Shown in pieces: positions 1 through 7,415 of a stretch of DNA of 37,016 nucleotides; the first letter of the stretch is position 1; every line of letters begins with the position of its first letter. The DNA is from CAYSVN01 sp964434585 (lineage in GTDB: Bacteria > Patescibacteriota > Gracilibacteria > Peribacterales > Peribacteraceae), in the NCBI GenBank assembly GCA_964434585.1, contig CAYSVN010000004.1, positions 1-37,016 of the forward strand, in the 5' to 3' direction. The notes beneath the pieces were generated by a model. The model was not told where the DNA came from, searched no databases, and saw only the letters and a list, made by a program, of their open reading frames with translations. The translations under genes were made by a program, and so were the position numbers.

Positions 1-133
1 AGCCAATAGAATCAGTAAATTCTCTATAGTCATAGTCGGCGTCGTTATAATCGTCTAGCCAGTCCACACGTCCTTTGTCATCTGCAATAAATCCATCTAA
101 ACTTGTTGCAATATAAAGTATAATTTTGCTCAT
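1..133 (-). CDS. Dihydrofolate reductase / RibD C-terminal-like protein (5' part only)
   Basis: The reverse strand reads from an ATG at 133 to the window edge without a stop, giving 44 residues that begin MSKIILYIATSLDGFIAD. A beta strand followed by A-T-S-L-D-G-F-I-A is the N-terminal signature of the DHFR/RibD C-terminal superfamily (YyaP/YwjB type), whose members bind NAD(P)H and reduce pterin or related substrates. The following D-D-K-G-R-V-D-W-L segment also fits that family. The catalytic and cofactor regions lie outside the window, so the reaction cannot be named. It diverges from the operon starting at 148, leaving a 14-base shared promoter region. Confidence 0.75.
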   Translation of the reverse strand, partial: MSKIILYIATSLDGFIADDKGRVDWLDDYNDADYDYREFTDSIG

Positions 134-147
134 AGCTTTACTATAAC

Positions 148-630
148 ATGAAACGTTTTGTCATCCACGGCGCGATACTTCTGTACCTAACGGCATCGTT
201 ATCGGGTTGGCTTTTTACAGTCTTAAGAACACAATTACCATTTGTACCAGTTTGGGCAACTTCATACACGTATCAAATGATGGCTCCTTACCAAGGGTTT
301 AATAAAGTACATCAAGATTTTTATGCCCGTGGGCAACGTGCAGACCTAAGCTGGGAACCTATTAATTTAAGACAATATTTTCCTTACGATCGCGCCCAAA
401 GAATGGCACGCTCTGGCCTGTTATCATTTTACTTATTTTTTAACGAAGAAGATCGGTCAAAAAGGTATCAACAGTTAGCTAGCAGTATACGTATTGCAGA
501 ACAAAAAAAAGGTAATAATTATATTAAGCTAGAATTTGGTGTCCAAAAATGGCCAATATCAAAAAATGGTTACAGTTTCAATCGTACTGCAGAAAATAGC
601 ACCTATCCTATTACCGTTATCGTGCCATGA
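148..630 (+). CDS. Small membrane-anchored protein encoded with an HTTM protein
   Basis: A 160-residue protein with one hydrophobic segment at about residues 7-27 and a hydrophilic remainder rich in aromatic and basic residues, most simply a signal anchor with an external domain. No catalytic motif is recognised. Its TGA stop overlaps the ATG of the HTTM gene (ATGA), so the two are translationally coupled and probably work together. In many HTTM loci a small neighbouring protein of unknown role is found, and this one fits that pattern. Function is unknown. Confidence 0.75.
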   Translation: MKRFVIHGAILLYLTASLSGWLFTVLRTQLPFVPVWATSYTYQMMAPYQGFNKVHQDFYARGQRADLSWEPINLRQYFPYDRAQRMARSGLLSFYLFFNEEDRSKRYQQLASSIRIAEQKKGNNYIKLEFGVQKWPISKNGYSFNRTAENSTYPITVIVP

Positions 631-1523
631 ATAAAATGCTACAACGCTGGGATTACTGGTGGCTGCGTCTAGGGCCGCCTCAAACAATGGCATTCGTACG
701 AATTTGCTTGGGCTTATTTTATCTTGTTTATTTTGGGGTAACCGGTCTCCAGCTACGGCACACAATATCAGACCAGGGAGTAGTGCTACCGTTACTAACA
801 GATATTAATGTTCCTTGGCTCGATGTCTTACTAAGTCCTCCACCATACGCAGTAGCCATTATACTGTTTTGCACTCTTGTAATTGCACTGTTAAGCTTTA
901 CAGCTGGCATGCTCTATAAAACAAGTACACTCCTCATTTTAATATTAGGGCTCTATTTTTGGCAGTTATCATGGCATCACTTTCATGCCACATTTCATCG
1001 GCTAACCTTATTTATATTAGTGGTAATGTTGTTTGCTAAGGCAGATACCACCTATTCACTCATCAATAAAATAAAGCATGGCACATGGCAGTCTACAAAA
1101 AAAATATCAATACTACCCCAAAGGTTGCTTGCTATACAAATAACCATAATGTACCTGGGGGCAGGTTGGCAAAAATTATGGCTGCCCGCTTGGCAAGAGC
1201 CAGAAATATTATCAGCCAGCTTAGCTTTTGCGGGCGCTACTCCACTTGCGTATTTTATCTTAAATTTATCATTACCAACTTGGGTGTACGCCATATCATT
1301 AAAAGTACTAATTTTATTTGAATTAGTATTACCATTCGGGCTTTGGCATAAAAAAACAAAATATATTTGGATACTTGCCGCTATAGCGTTCCATATCAGC
1401 ATTGCCTTATTATTTTCTATTAGATCATTTTTAGCATTGATACCATTATATATTGTATTTTTTACACCAGAAAGTGTTGAACATTTTATAGCCGACCATA
1501 AACAAAAAAATGAGCTTAAATAA
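627..1523 (+). CDS. HTTM-domain (vitamin K-dependent gamma-carboxylase-like) membrane protein
   Basis: A 298-residue polytopic protein with about seven hydrophobic segments. The N-terminus (M-A-F-V-R-I-C-L-G-L-F-Y-L-V-Y) and the conserved helix with W-H-H-F-H-A-T-F-H-R near residues 115-125 resemble the HTTM domain, the membrane part of vitamin K-dependent gamma-glutamyl carboxylase. A second family-like stretch is Y-L-G-A-G-W-Q-K-L near residue 178. Bacterial HTTM proteins lack an assigned reaction in most cases, and this one lacks the large lumenal domain of the animal enzyme. It overlaps the preceding gene by 4 bases and the following methyltransferase by 14 bases, so the three form one operon. 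Confidence 0.75.
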   Translation: MNKMLQRWDYWWLRLGPPQTMAFVRICLGLFYLVYFGVTGLQLRHTISDQGVVLPLLTDINVPWLDVLLSPPPYAVAIILFCTLVIALLSFTAGMLYKTSTLLILILGLYFWQLSWHHFHATFHRLTLFILVVMLFAKADTTYSLINKIKHGTWQSTKKISILPQRLLAIQITIMYLGAGWQKLWLPAWQEPEILSASLAFAGATPLAYFILNLSLPTWVYAISLKVLILFELVLPFGLWHKKTKYIWILAAIAFHISIALLFSIRSFLALIPLYIVFFTPESVEHFIADHKQKNELK

Positions 1524-2091
1524 AGAAGTAGTATCCTATCTACAAAGCTTACATAAGCAGGCAGATAATGATTATAATTTTCCATTATATATACAGCGGT
1601 ACATGGCTATCTCTCAGCAGCAAGGGAAGTGGCTACATAGTATAGTTATAGAACATAAAGCCAAAAACATTGTAGAGTTTGGTGCCTCATTTGGTATTTC
1701 AACAATTTACTTAGCTGCCGCCGCCAAACAAGTTGGCGGCCAAGTTATTACCAGTGAAATAGAACCAAGTAAAATCTCTTCACTTCGCAAAAACTTAAAG
1801 AACACAAACTTGACAGAGTTAGTTGATGTTAGAGTTGGAAACGCACTAGAAACATTATCAAGTAATATTCCAAAAGTGGATCTGTTATTTATGGATGGTT
1901 ATAAAACTATGTATCCAGAACTTTTTACATTACTCGAACCATTATTCCACAGCAATACCATTATTATTGCTGATAATACCGACATGAAGCACGCTAGTTT
2001 ATTTAAAGATTTTATCACCAAAAAAACTAATTATAGTTTAAAGCTTAAACAGTTTAAACGTTCAGAGGTAAGCATTGTTTCTCTGGTTTAA
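1510..2091 (+). CDS. Class I SAM-dependent O-methyltransferase-like protein
   Basis: A 193-residue protein with the Rossmann methyltransferase motifs in order: motif I N-I-V-E-F-G-A-S-F-G-I-S-T near residue 54, the acidic end of strand 2 (T-S-E-I-E) near residue 78, the V-G-N-A-L-E-T-L segment near 115, and V-D-L-L-F-M-D-G-Y near 125. This order and the D-G-Y/IIADN segments match the catechol-O-methyltransferase-like group (Methyltransf_3/24). The substrate is not predictable. It is the last gene of the 148-2091 operon, overlaps the HTTM gene, and converges with the next gene so that their stop codons overlap. Confidence 0.8.
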   Translation: MSLNKEVVSYLQSLHKQADNDYNFPLYIQRYMAISQQQGKWLHSIVIEHKAKNIVEFGASFGISTIYLAAAAKQVGGQVITSEIEPSKISSLRKNLKNTNLTELVDVRVGNALETLSSNIPKVDLLFMDGYKTMYPELFTLLEPLFHSNTIIIADNTDMKHASLFKDFITKKTNYSLKLKQFKRSEVSIVSLV

Positions 2092-3281
2092 AGTGATGAA
2101 AGCCAGTCTGTAGCCGCTTGCACTGATACGCTTAATGGGTACATTTTACCATTTAGTGTAAAATTACTAATCATGGCCGATGGCACATGAAGGTTAAAAC
2201 TACATTTTTTAATTTCCAAAGAAGTAGGACAAAGAACATCGGAAACATTTATAGTATTACCATTTATACTAGTACTACTAGAGCTTTTAAAAATAATTTT
2301 TAAAGCAGACAGCAACTCCTCGCCTTGTTTTTGCACTTCATACGATTCCCAAATTATTTCATCAACTGCAATCTTATCGACAACCTTGTTTGTAGATGTA
2401 GTTTTTAGCAGGGGTTGAAGCTTAAGAAGAGAGCCGCCCATAAGCGTCTGCCAACGATTTGCGCGTAATACATAGCCTTGTCTCAACATAGTATTATAAG
2501 CCCGCTCAACATCACGTAACACAGTTTGTTGTTCTTTGGCATTAAGGTGTCTTGCAAATAATTGTTGCCAACGTTCTAATGTTTTAAAAGAAAGAGCTGT
2601 CTTAGCAGTATCACTTTTTGGTAGTAGTGCCGTACGTAGTTTTTCTAATGAAACTGGTAAATCCTGCGTCCAAGCTAGCAGTCTTGTTTTAGGGTGAAAA
2701 CTCAGCAGCACCACCAAGTTATCATTACGTAAAAGCTTGCGTTGTAAGCGCGGCTCATTGTTATTAGTTTTAACAAGTAACGCTGAAGTAGTGCAATCAT
2801 CTAACTCTTCTATTTGTTGATAATACGTCGTAGCATCAATATTTTCTGGCAAAGAAAATGAAAAATCTGACACATTAAAATCAACATCCTCTATCATTTT
2901 TTTCTGTAGATAAGAGTCACTAATTGGCATGATCTCAGCTTTATCTGAGCGCCAATAGTACCCTATTGGTACCATAATGTATACTTGGTTCTGTTGAATA
3001 AGAACTGGTGAGCTAAGCGCAGAAATACTTAATGCCTGCGAACTTTCTGTAATAGAAAACTTACCATCAAAAGCTGTTAGTTTAACGTCTTTACTTTTAA
3101 TATTATATAAGCCAGAGGTTTCATAAAGCCCACTGTTAAGACTAGAGCTGTAACACTGATTGGTATGAGTAACTTCATGCAAAAGCGAACCTGTTAAAGA
3201 TGTTAAGTCAACAATATAGTTAATAGTTGCTGTGGCGGCAAAAAGACACAGTAGTCCGGTGATGATGCTTTTATGTTTCAT
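2088..3281 (-). CDS. Membrane-anchored protein of unknown function
   Basis: A 397-residue protein with one N-terminal hydrophobic segment (about residues 6-25), then a long hydrophilic domain with four widely spaced cysteines, C-Y-S-S near residue 42, D-D-C near 163, and L-C-P and K-K-C near 350-360. It is probably exported and anchored. No family is recognised. The second of two tandem ATGs (3281) is chosen because the hexamer TACAAT at 3288-3293 ends exactly 6 nt upstream of it, as at other genes here. It is divergent from ruvC, with the ruvC start only 31 bases away. Confidence 0.7.
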   Translation of the reverse strand: MKHKSIITGLLCLFAATATINYIVDLTSLTGSLLHEVTHTNQCYSSSLNSGLYETSGLYNIKSKDVKLTAFDGKFSITESSQALSISALSSPVLIQQNQVYIMVPIGYYWRSDKAEIMPISDSYLQKKMIEDVDFNVSDFSFSLPENIDATTYYQQIEELDDCTTSALLVKTNNNEPRLQRKLLRNDNLVVLLSFHPKTRLLAWTQDLPVSLEKLRTALLPKSDTAKTALSFKTLERWQQLFARHLNAKEQQTVLRDVERAYNTMLRQGYVLRANRWQTLMGGSLLKLQPLLKTTSTNKVVDKIAVDEIIWESYEVQKQGEELLSALKIIFKSSSSTSINGNTINVSDVLCPTSLEIKKCSFNLHVPSAMISNFTLNGKMYPLSVSVQAATDWLSSL

Positions 3282-3287
3282 CATATT

Positions 3288-3293
3288 ATTGTA
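3288..3293 (-). promoter_or_regulatory. -10 element TACAAT for a predicted leaderless mRNA
   Basis: On the minus strand TACAAT is followed by 6 nt and the ATG at 3281, placing the predicted transcription start on the A of the start codon. No Shine-Dalgarno sequence fits in the gap. Confidence 0.55.
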
Positions 3294-3311
3294 GCATACT
3301 TACAACATTTT

Positions 3312-3800
3312 ATGAAGATACTTGGTATTGATCCCGGCTTTGCAACAATAGGATTAGGTGTTATAGAAAGTGTTAATAGTCAAACATCAGCATTAGTTGA
3401 TTATTGCTGTATTACCACTCCTAGCACAATGCAGTTTGAAGACCGCCTGCAAGAAATTAGCAGCGACCTATTACAATACGTAAAGCAGCATCAGCCAGAG
3501 TTATGCGTAATAGAAGAATTATTTTTTACCACCAATAAAACAACAGCCATTAATGTAGCTCAGGCTCGTGGAGTAATTTTACATACAGTGCACAGCCAAA
3601 ACATTCCTATTATTGGCGCTGCCCCCCGTGGTTTAAAAACAGCGTTAACTGGTGATGGAAACGCAGATAAAAAACAAATGCAAGAAATGATAAAAATGAT
3701 ATTAAGCCTAGACGAAATTCCTAAGCCAGACGATGCAGCTGATGCATTAGGTTTAGCAATCTACGGTTCTATAGTTGGTCAATCGCCTCTGCTACACTAA
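3312..3800 (+). CDS. ruvC: Holliday junction endonuclease RuvC
   Basis: A 162-residue RNase H-fold resolvase that cuts Holliday junctions together with RuvAB. The start is set at the ATG that gives the family N-terminus MKILGIDPG, with D7 as the first catalytic acid; an upstream in-frame ATG would add 13 unconserved residues. V-I-E-E-L-F-F near residues 66-72 supplies the catalytic glutamate, and P-D-D-A-A-D-A-L-G-L-A-I (139-150) the last two acids, D141 and D144. T-G-D-G-N-A-D-K-K-Q-M-Q matches the conserved pre-C-terminal loop (usually T-G-x-G-x-A-x-K). Its 3' end overlaps the convergent pterin dehydratase gene by 32 bases. ruvA and ruvB are not in the window. Confidence 0.95.
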   Translation: MKILGIDPGFATIGLGVIESVNSQTSALVDYCCITTPSTMQFEDRLQEISSDLLQYVKQHQPELCVIEELFFTTNKTTAINVAQARGVILHTVHSQNIPIIGAAPRGLKTALTGDGNADKKQMQEMIKMILSLDEIPKPDDAADALGLAIYGSIVGQSPLLH

Positions 3801-4068
3801 CGTCTAGTGTGCTTAAACCGTTAATATCATGAGTAGAAAGTGTGATTGTTACCTGGTTAAAACTATGAAGGCTAATGTCGGGATGATGCCAAAGTTCATC
3901 AGCTATGCCAACAACACCACTTACAAACTCAGCTGCTTCGTTAAAATCTTCAAATTCAAATGTTTGCGTTAGGGTTTCTTCTTCTATTTCCCATCCAGGC
4001 AAACGGTCACTAAGTTCTTCAAGTTGCTGGTCGGTTAATGGTTCGTAGTCATGCGTAATTAGTGGCAT
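3769..4068 (-). CDS. Pterin-4a-carbinolamine dehydratase-like protein (PCD/DCoH)
   Basis: A 99-residue single-domain protein of the family's usual length (about 95-110). The signature W-H-H-P-D-I near residues 60-65 holds the two active-site histidines, with a third at H-S-F-N-Q-V-T-I-T-L-S-T-H-D. The N-terminal L-P-G-W-E-I segment is also typical. The family dehydrates 4a-hydroxytetrahydrobiopterin or acts in molybdopterin-related or assembly roles. No aromatic amino acid hydroxylase is present here, so the physiological substrate is open. Confidence 0.9.
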   Translation of the reverse strand: MPLITHDYEPLTDQQLEELSDRLPGWEIEEETLTQTFEFEDFNEAAEFVSGVVGIADELWHHPDISLHSFNQVTITLSTHDINGLSTLDVSVAEAIDQL

Positions 4069-4120
4069 AAAAAGAAGTGGTGATAGATAACAATCAACAG
4101 TTTACTATCTTGTTATTTGA

Positions 4121-4174
4121 ATGTCCAAGGAAAATATTAAAGTTGCAGATGTTGCAAAGGTTTCAAGGATTTAA
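4121..4174 (+). other. Repeat-borne mini-ORF of 17 codons
   Basis: An ATG opens a reading frame, M-S-K-E-N-I-K-V-A-D-V-A-K-V-S-R-I then TAA, whose second half lies inside the repeat copy at 4139-4177. The same repeat frame forms the end of RecG (KVAEVKDVAEV) and reads KVAEVAKVSEV-stop at 21745. Its first residues M-S-K-E also match the start of RecG. Whether it is translated is unknown. It is listed because it shows that the repeat reads as a stop-terminated peptide in three copies. Confidence 0.25.
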
Positions 4175-4288
4175 AAGCTGCTGTCCTGAGCGTAGTCGAA
4201 GGGCATTAATGTGTTATGGTTCGGCTACGCTCACCACAACACTGTGCGCCTTTTACACTTCTGCCACATCTTTAACTTCTGCAACCTT
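4139..4288. repeat. Compound inverted repeat: GTTGCAGA-type arms around a palindrome
   Basis: Outer arms are a plus-strand copy at 4139-4177 (AAAGTTGCAGATGTTGCAAA then TTTAAAAG at its end) and an imperfect reverse copy at 4249-4288. Inside are inverted arms GAGCGTAGTCGAA (4188-4200) and TTCGGCTACGCTC (4220-4232). The inner left arm is part of the TCCTGAGCG...CGAAGGG repeat also seen at 20966-20990 and 24459-24478. The whole unit can fold as a nested hairpin between two genes transcribed toward it and away from it. The right outer arm overlaps the last codons of recG. Confidence 0.7.
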
Positions 4289-6286
4289 TAGATACTTTTC
4301 TGCACTTTTGCGCACTTTAACAATAAATTCGGGGTGAAAATATTTTCCAATTTGGTCTACAAATGCCCCACTTTGCCTTAAGCCAAATATTTCCCCAGGG
4401 CCTCGAAGTTTTAAATCTATTTCTGCAAGTTCAAAACCAGAACTATACTCTTCCATAGCCTTAAGCCTGGTAATATATGCTTGCTGTTTTTTAGAGGTAA
4501 ATAGAAAACAGTAACTTTTAGCGTCGCTTCGGCCAACGCGCCCTCTAAACTGGTGTAATTGGCTTAAGCCAAATCGTTCAGCACCCTCTATACACATAAT
4601 GGTAGCATTAGGTATATCAATCCCTACCTCAATAACAGAGGTTGATACTAAAATATCTGCCTGCATATCTTTAAAATTCTGCATAATCATCGCTTTTTCC
4701 TCTGGTTTCATACGGCCATGTAGTACGCTTATTTGCCGATGGCTAAAAGCTTCACGCAAACGAGCAGCTTCTTGTTCCACGCTTTTTACCTCCACCATCG
4801 TGTCAGATTTACTATCAGATATAAGCGGACAAATAACAAATGCTTGCCGACCTTCTTCTAATTGTAGGTCAATAAATTTTTCCACCGTAAAGCGATCGGT
4901 TGGTGGTACTACCTTGGTTTCAATAGATTTACGGTTGCCGGGCTTTTCTAGTAAAACCGATAAATCATGGTGCCCATAAGCGGTTAGCGCCAATGTTCGT
5001 GGAATTGGGGTAGCAGTCATTGTTAGTAAATGTGGTGTGCCTTTACGCTGTAAGGCAGCCCGCTGTTGTACCCCAAATCGATGTTGCTCATCAATAATAG
5101 CTAAGCGTAGGTCGGCAAAATCTGTTGTGTCAGAAATTAAGCTATGGGTACCAATAACAGCCTGAATACTACCATTGCCAAGGCCGTCACGAATAGTTTT
5201 AGCTTCAGCTGGCTTTAGCGAACCGGTAAGTAATGCAATGCGTGGTGGCGGTAAATTTAATGCTTCGTAAAAGGTATCAATGGTTTGCTGAATACTAATG
5301 CTATGCTGCTTAGCTAATACCTCTGTTGGCACCATTAGGGCGCACTGCCCACCGGCAACCATTACCTCGGTCATTACCACCATAGCAACTAACGTTTTAC
5401 CACTACCGACATCCCCTTCTAGTAGGCGGGACATTGGTACTTCTCGCTCCAAATCTTTTAAAATTTCAAAAATGGCCACTCGCTGATCATCGGTTGGGGT
5501 AAACGATAGGCTAGCAAAACATGCCTTTACCATTTCTATATCCATTGGAATCTTTAATCGCTCCTGTTTGTCTTGTTGCCAGTCTTGCCGGCGCTCAATC
5601 GATTCCAGTTGCATAGCGAACATGCGTTCAAACGCTAGGCGCCGTAAGGCTTCTTCTACCTGGGTGTGATCATCTGGAAAATGCAATGCCTCAATAGTGG
5701 CAGCTCTACTTAGTAAATTGTGCTCTTCTAAAATATTGGTGTTAAGTGTTTCAGGAATATCTTTAATATACTTTTTAACATGAACAATTTTTTCCCGCAG
5801 CCATTTACTAGTAATAATACTATGTTCAGGGTAAATAGGTATCAGACGCCCACTGTGGGCTGCTACCACAGTTGTTAAATCAGTAGTATCAAGCTGCGGG
5901 CTCATTAACTGCAACTTTAAACCTTTGCTAACCACCTTACCTGTAGCGGTAACACGCCTGCCTTCATGAATCGTTCGCTTCATATGTGGCTGGTTAAACC
6001 AAATACATTCAATGCTTTCGCCATCATCATCAGTTAGTAGAGCTGTTACAAGTTGCTTGCCATGCTTTGTTCTAATAAGTTTTACTTGCTCCATTACCCC
6101 GGCGATACTCACTTTTTGCTCCATCATCATAGAGGCTGTGCCAACGGTTAAAACTTGTGAGCGGTCTTCGTGTGTACGCGGTAGATAATTTAGTAAATCT
6201 TCAATTGATTTAATATCCATCTCACCCAATGTTTTAATATAGGTATCATTCGTTTTTAAAGCCCGTTTAAATGTTTCTTTACTCAC
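4253..6286 (-). CDS. recG: ATP-dependent DNA helicase RecG
   Basis: A 677-residue superfamily 2 helicase that remodels stalled forks and Holliday junctions. An N-terminal wedge/OB region (about 55-150) precedes the motor: Walker A G-D-V-G-S-G-K-T (291-298), motif II D-E-Q-H (399-402), T-A-T-P-I-P-R-T (424-431), and R-G-R-V-G-R-S-D (581-588, motif VI), then the RecG C-terminal region with E-Y-S-S-G-F-E-L-A-E-I-D-L-K-L-R-G-P-G-E. The start is GTG (MSKETF). Length is close to the usual 670-700. The last 11 residues, KVAEVKDVAEV, are encoded by an arm of the intergenic repeat at 4249-4288, so the repeat has probably replaced or extended the native end. Confidence 0.97.
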   Translation of the reverse strand: MSKETFKRALKTNDTYIKTLGEMDIKSIEDLLNYLPRTHEDRSQVLTVGTASMMMEQKVSIAGVMEQVKLIRTKHGKQLVTALLTDDDGESIECIWFNQPHMKRTIHEGRRVTATGKVVSKGLKLQLMSPQLDTTDLTTVVAAHSGRLIPIYPEHSIITSKWLREKIVHVKKYIKDIPETLNTNILEEHNLLSRAATIEALHFPDDHTQVEEALRRLAFERMFAMQLESIERRQDWQQDKQERLKIPMDIEMVKACFASLSFTPTDDQRVAIFEILKDLEREVPMSRLLEGDVGSGKTLVAMVVMTEVMVAGGQCALMVPTEVLAKQHSISIQQTIDTFYEALNLPPPRIALLTGSLKPAEAKTIRDGLGNGSIQAVIGTHSLISDTTDFADLRLAIIDEQHRFGVQQRAALQRKGTPHLLTMTATPIPRTLALTAYGHHDLSVLLEKPGNRKSIETKVVPPTDRFTVEKFIDLQLEEGRQAFVICPLISDSKSDTMVEVKSVEQEAARLREAFSHRQISVLHGRMKPEEKAMIMQNFKDMQADILVSTSVIEVGIDIPNATIMCIEGAERFGLSQLHQFRGRVGRSDAKSYCFLFTSKKQQAYITRLKAMEEYSSGFELAEIDLKLRGPGEIFGLRQSGAFVDQIGKYFHPEFIVKVRKSAEKYLKVAEVKDVAEV

Positions 6287-6383
6287 CGCTAAAGCTTACC
6301 ACAGTGGGTGTACGATTGTCACTGGCCATTAAAGTCTTTGTTACTTGTATTGCAAAGCATCTATATCTATATTACTAATAATT

Positions 6384-6737
6384 ATGAATTTATCAGATAG
6401 TCCAGTGGTACATAAATGACTAGAAGACCTAGCATTATCAAATAGTGAGTATTTCGAAATTGTACAGAAAGCCAGAGGCATAGTGCAGACATTGGCACCT
6501 ACTGTAACAGAACGTATAATGTATGGCGGTATTATGTTTGCAGTAAATGAAGATGTTGGTGGAATATTTACGTCTAAAAAACATGTCTCATTCGAATTTT
6601 CGAAAGGTGTTAATTTTAAAGATCCAAAAAAAATCTTAGAAGGTACTGGTAAGTTTCGTCGCCACTTAAAACTGATAACGTTAGATGATGTAAACATTAA
6701 AAACGTAGAATACTTTATACAACAAGCCATTTCTTAA
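6384..6737 (+). pseudogene. DUF1801-like protein interrupted by an in-frame TGA
   Basis: From the ATG at 6384 the frame reads M-N-L-S-D-S-P-V-V-H-K, then TGA at 6417-6419, then continues L-E-D-L-A-L-S-N-S-E-Y-F to a TAA at 6735. The joined 117 codons look like a DUF1801/YdhG-type protein (E-R-I-M-Y-G-G-I-M-F-A-V near the middle, K-F-R-R-H-L-K near the end). The TGA sits where a tryptophan (TGG) would be natural. A shorter product could start at the GTG at 6483 (84 residues). TGA acts as a stop elsewhere here, so a nonsense mutation or a sequence error is more likely than recoding. Confidence 0.6.
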
Positions 6738-6748
6738 CCACTAAAAAT

Positions 6749-7414
6749 ATGATGAAAAAAACAACATTGCTCGCCTTAATATTATTGCCGTTAGTGATTA
6801 TCTGTATTCAATTGTATTTTGAGCTCAGTGGTGTTCTTGGTTATTCGTTATATAAGTTAGCTTTTATTATTCCGCCAATTGCGTACTGTTGGCACAAAGG
6901 CATTTCACTTAATAAAGATATTTGGCAGTGGCAAAACTGGCGCCAGGGTTTTTGGCCGTCACTAGGTACGGGTATTATTGCCATTATTATCTTTTGGGGT
7001 GTCTACGCACTATTTGGTAGCTGGTTTGTAGACGAAGCGCTTATTGTTCAAAAAATGTCAGACCAATTTAGTGTAACCGCTCAAACAGTTCTGCTAATTG
7101 CGCCAATAACCATCATTATAAATTCATTACTAGAGGAATCATTTTACCGCGGATTTGGCTTCGGAAGACTGTATCAATTTAGCCCTCTGTTGGCATTTTT
7201 GGTGCCATCAATTACTTTCTCGATTCAGCATTTATTATTTATTTACCATTGGCTTCCATTCGAAATTATTTACCTAGCAGCTGTGGTATTGCTATTGTTC
7301 GCAATTGTAGCATCAGAGCTTTACCGACATTATCAAACAATTGTTGCGCCATGGATTTTCCATATTGCAGGAGATATTGCTATGATGGGAATTGCTGTTT
7401 ACTTGTTATGGTAA
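6749..7414 (+). CDS. CPBP-family intramembrane glutamic protease (Rce1/Abi type)
   Basis: A 221-residue polytopic protein with about six hydrophobic segments. The family motifs are present: E129-E130-x-x-x-R134 in L-E-E-S-F-Y-R-G, a histidine in the next helix (S-I-Q-H161), and H205 in F-H-I-A-G-D, where the family more often has H-x-x-x-N. These residues form the intramembrane active site in the Rce1 relatives. Bacterial members are linked to peptide processing or bacteriocin immunity; the substrate here is unknown. It starts 11 bases after the DUF1801-like frame and converges on the ABC transporter gene. Confidence 0.85.
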   Translation: MMKKTTLLALILLPLVIICIQLYFELSGVLGYSLYKLAFIIPPIAYCWHKGISLNKDIWQWQNWRQGFWPSLGTGIIAIIIFWGVYALFGSWFVDEALIVQKMSDQFSVTAQTVLLIAPITIIINSLLEESFYRGFGFGRLYQFSPLLAFLVPSITFSIQHLLFIYHWLPFEIIYLAAVVLLLFAIVASELYRHYQTIVAPWIFHIAGDIAMMGIAVYLLW

Positions 7415-7415
7415 A

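Noticed and set aside
4077..4337. An 86-codon plus-strand open frame between the pterin dehydratase gene and recG
   Set aside because: It is made of the repeat and palindrome sequences, ends antisense to recG and has no protein-like pattern.
6384..6737. Alternative genetic code with TGA as a sense codon
   Set aside because: Only this one gene shows an internal TGA, whereas TGA ends two genes at ATGA overlaps and all long genes are intact under the standard code.
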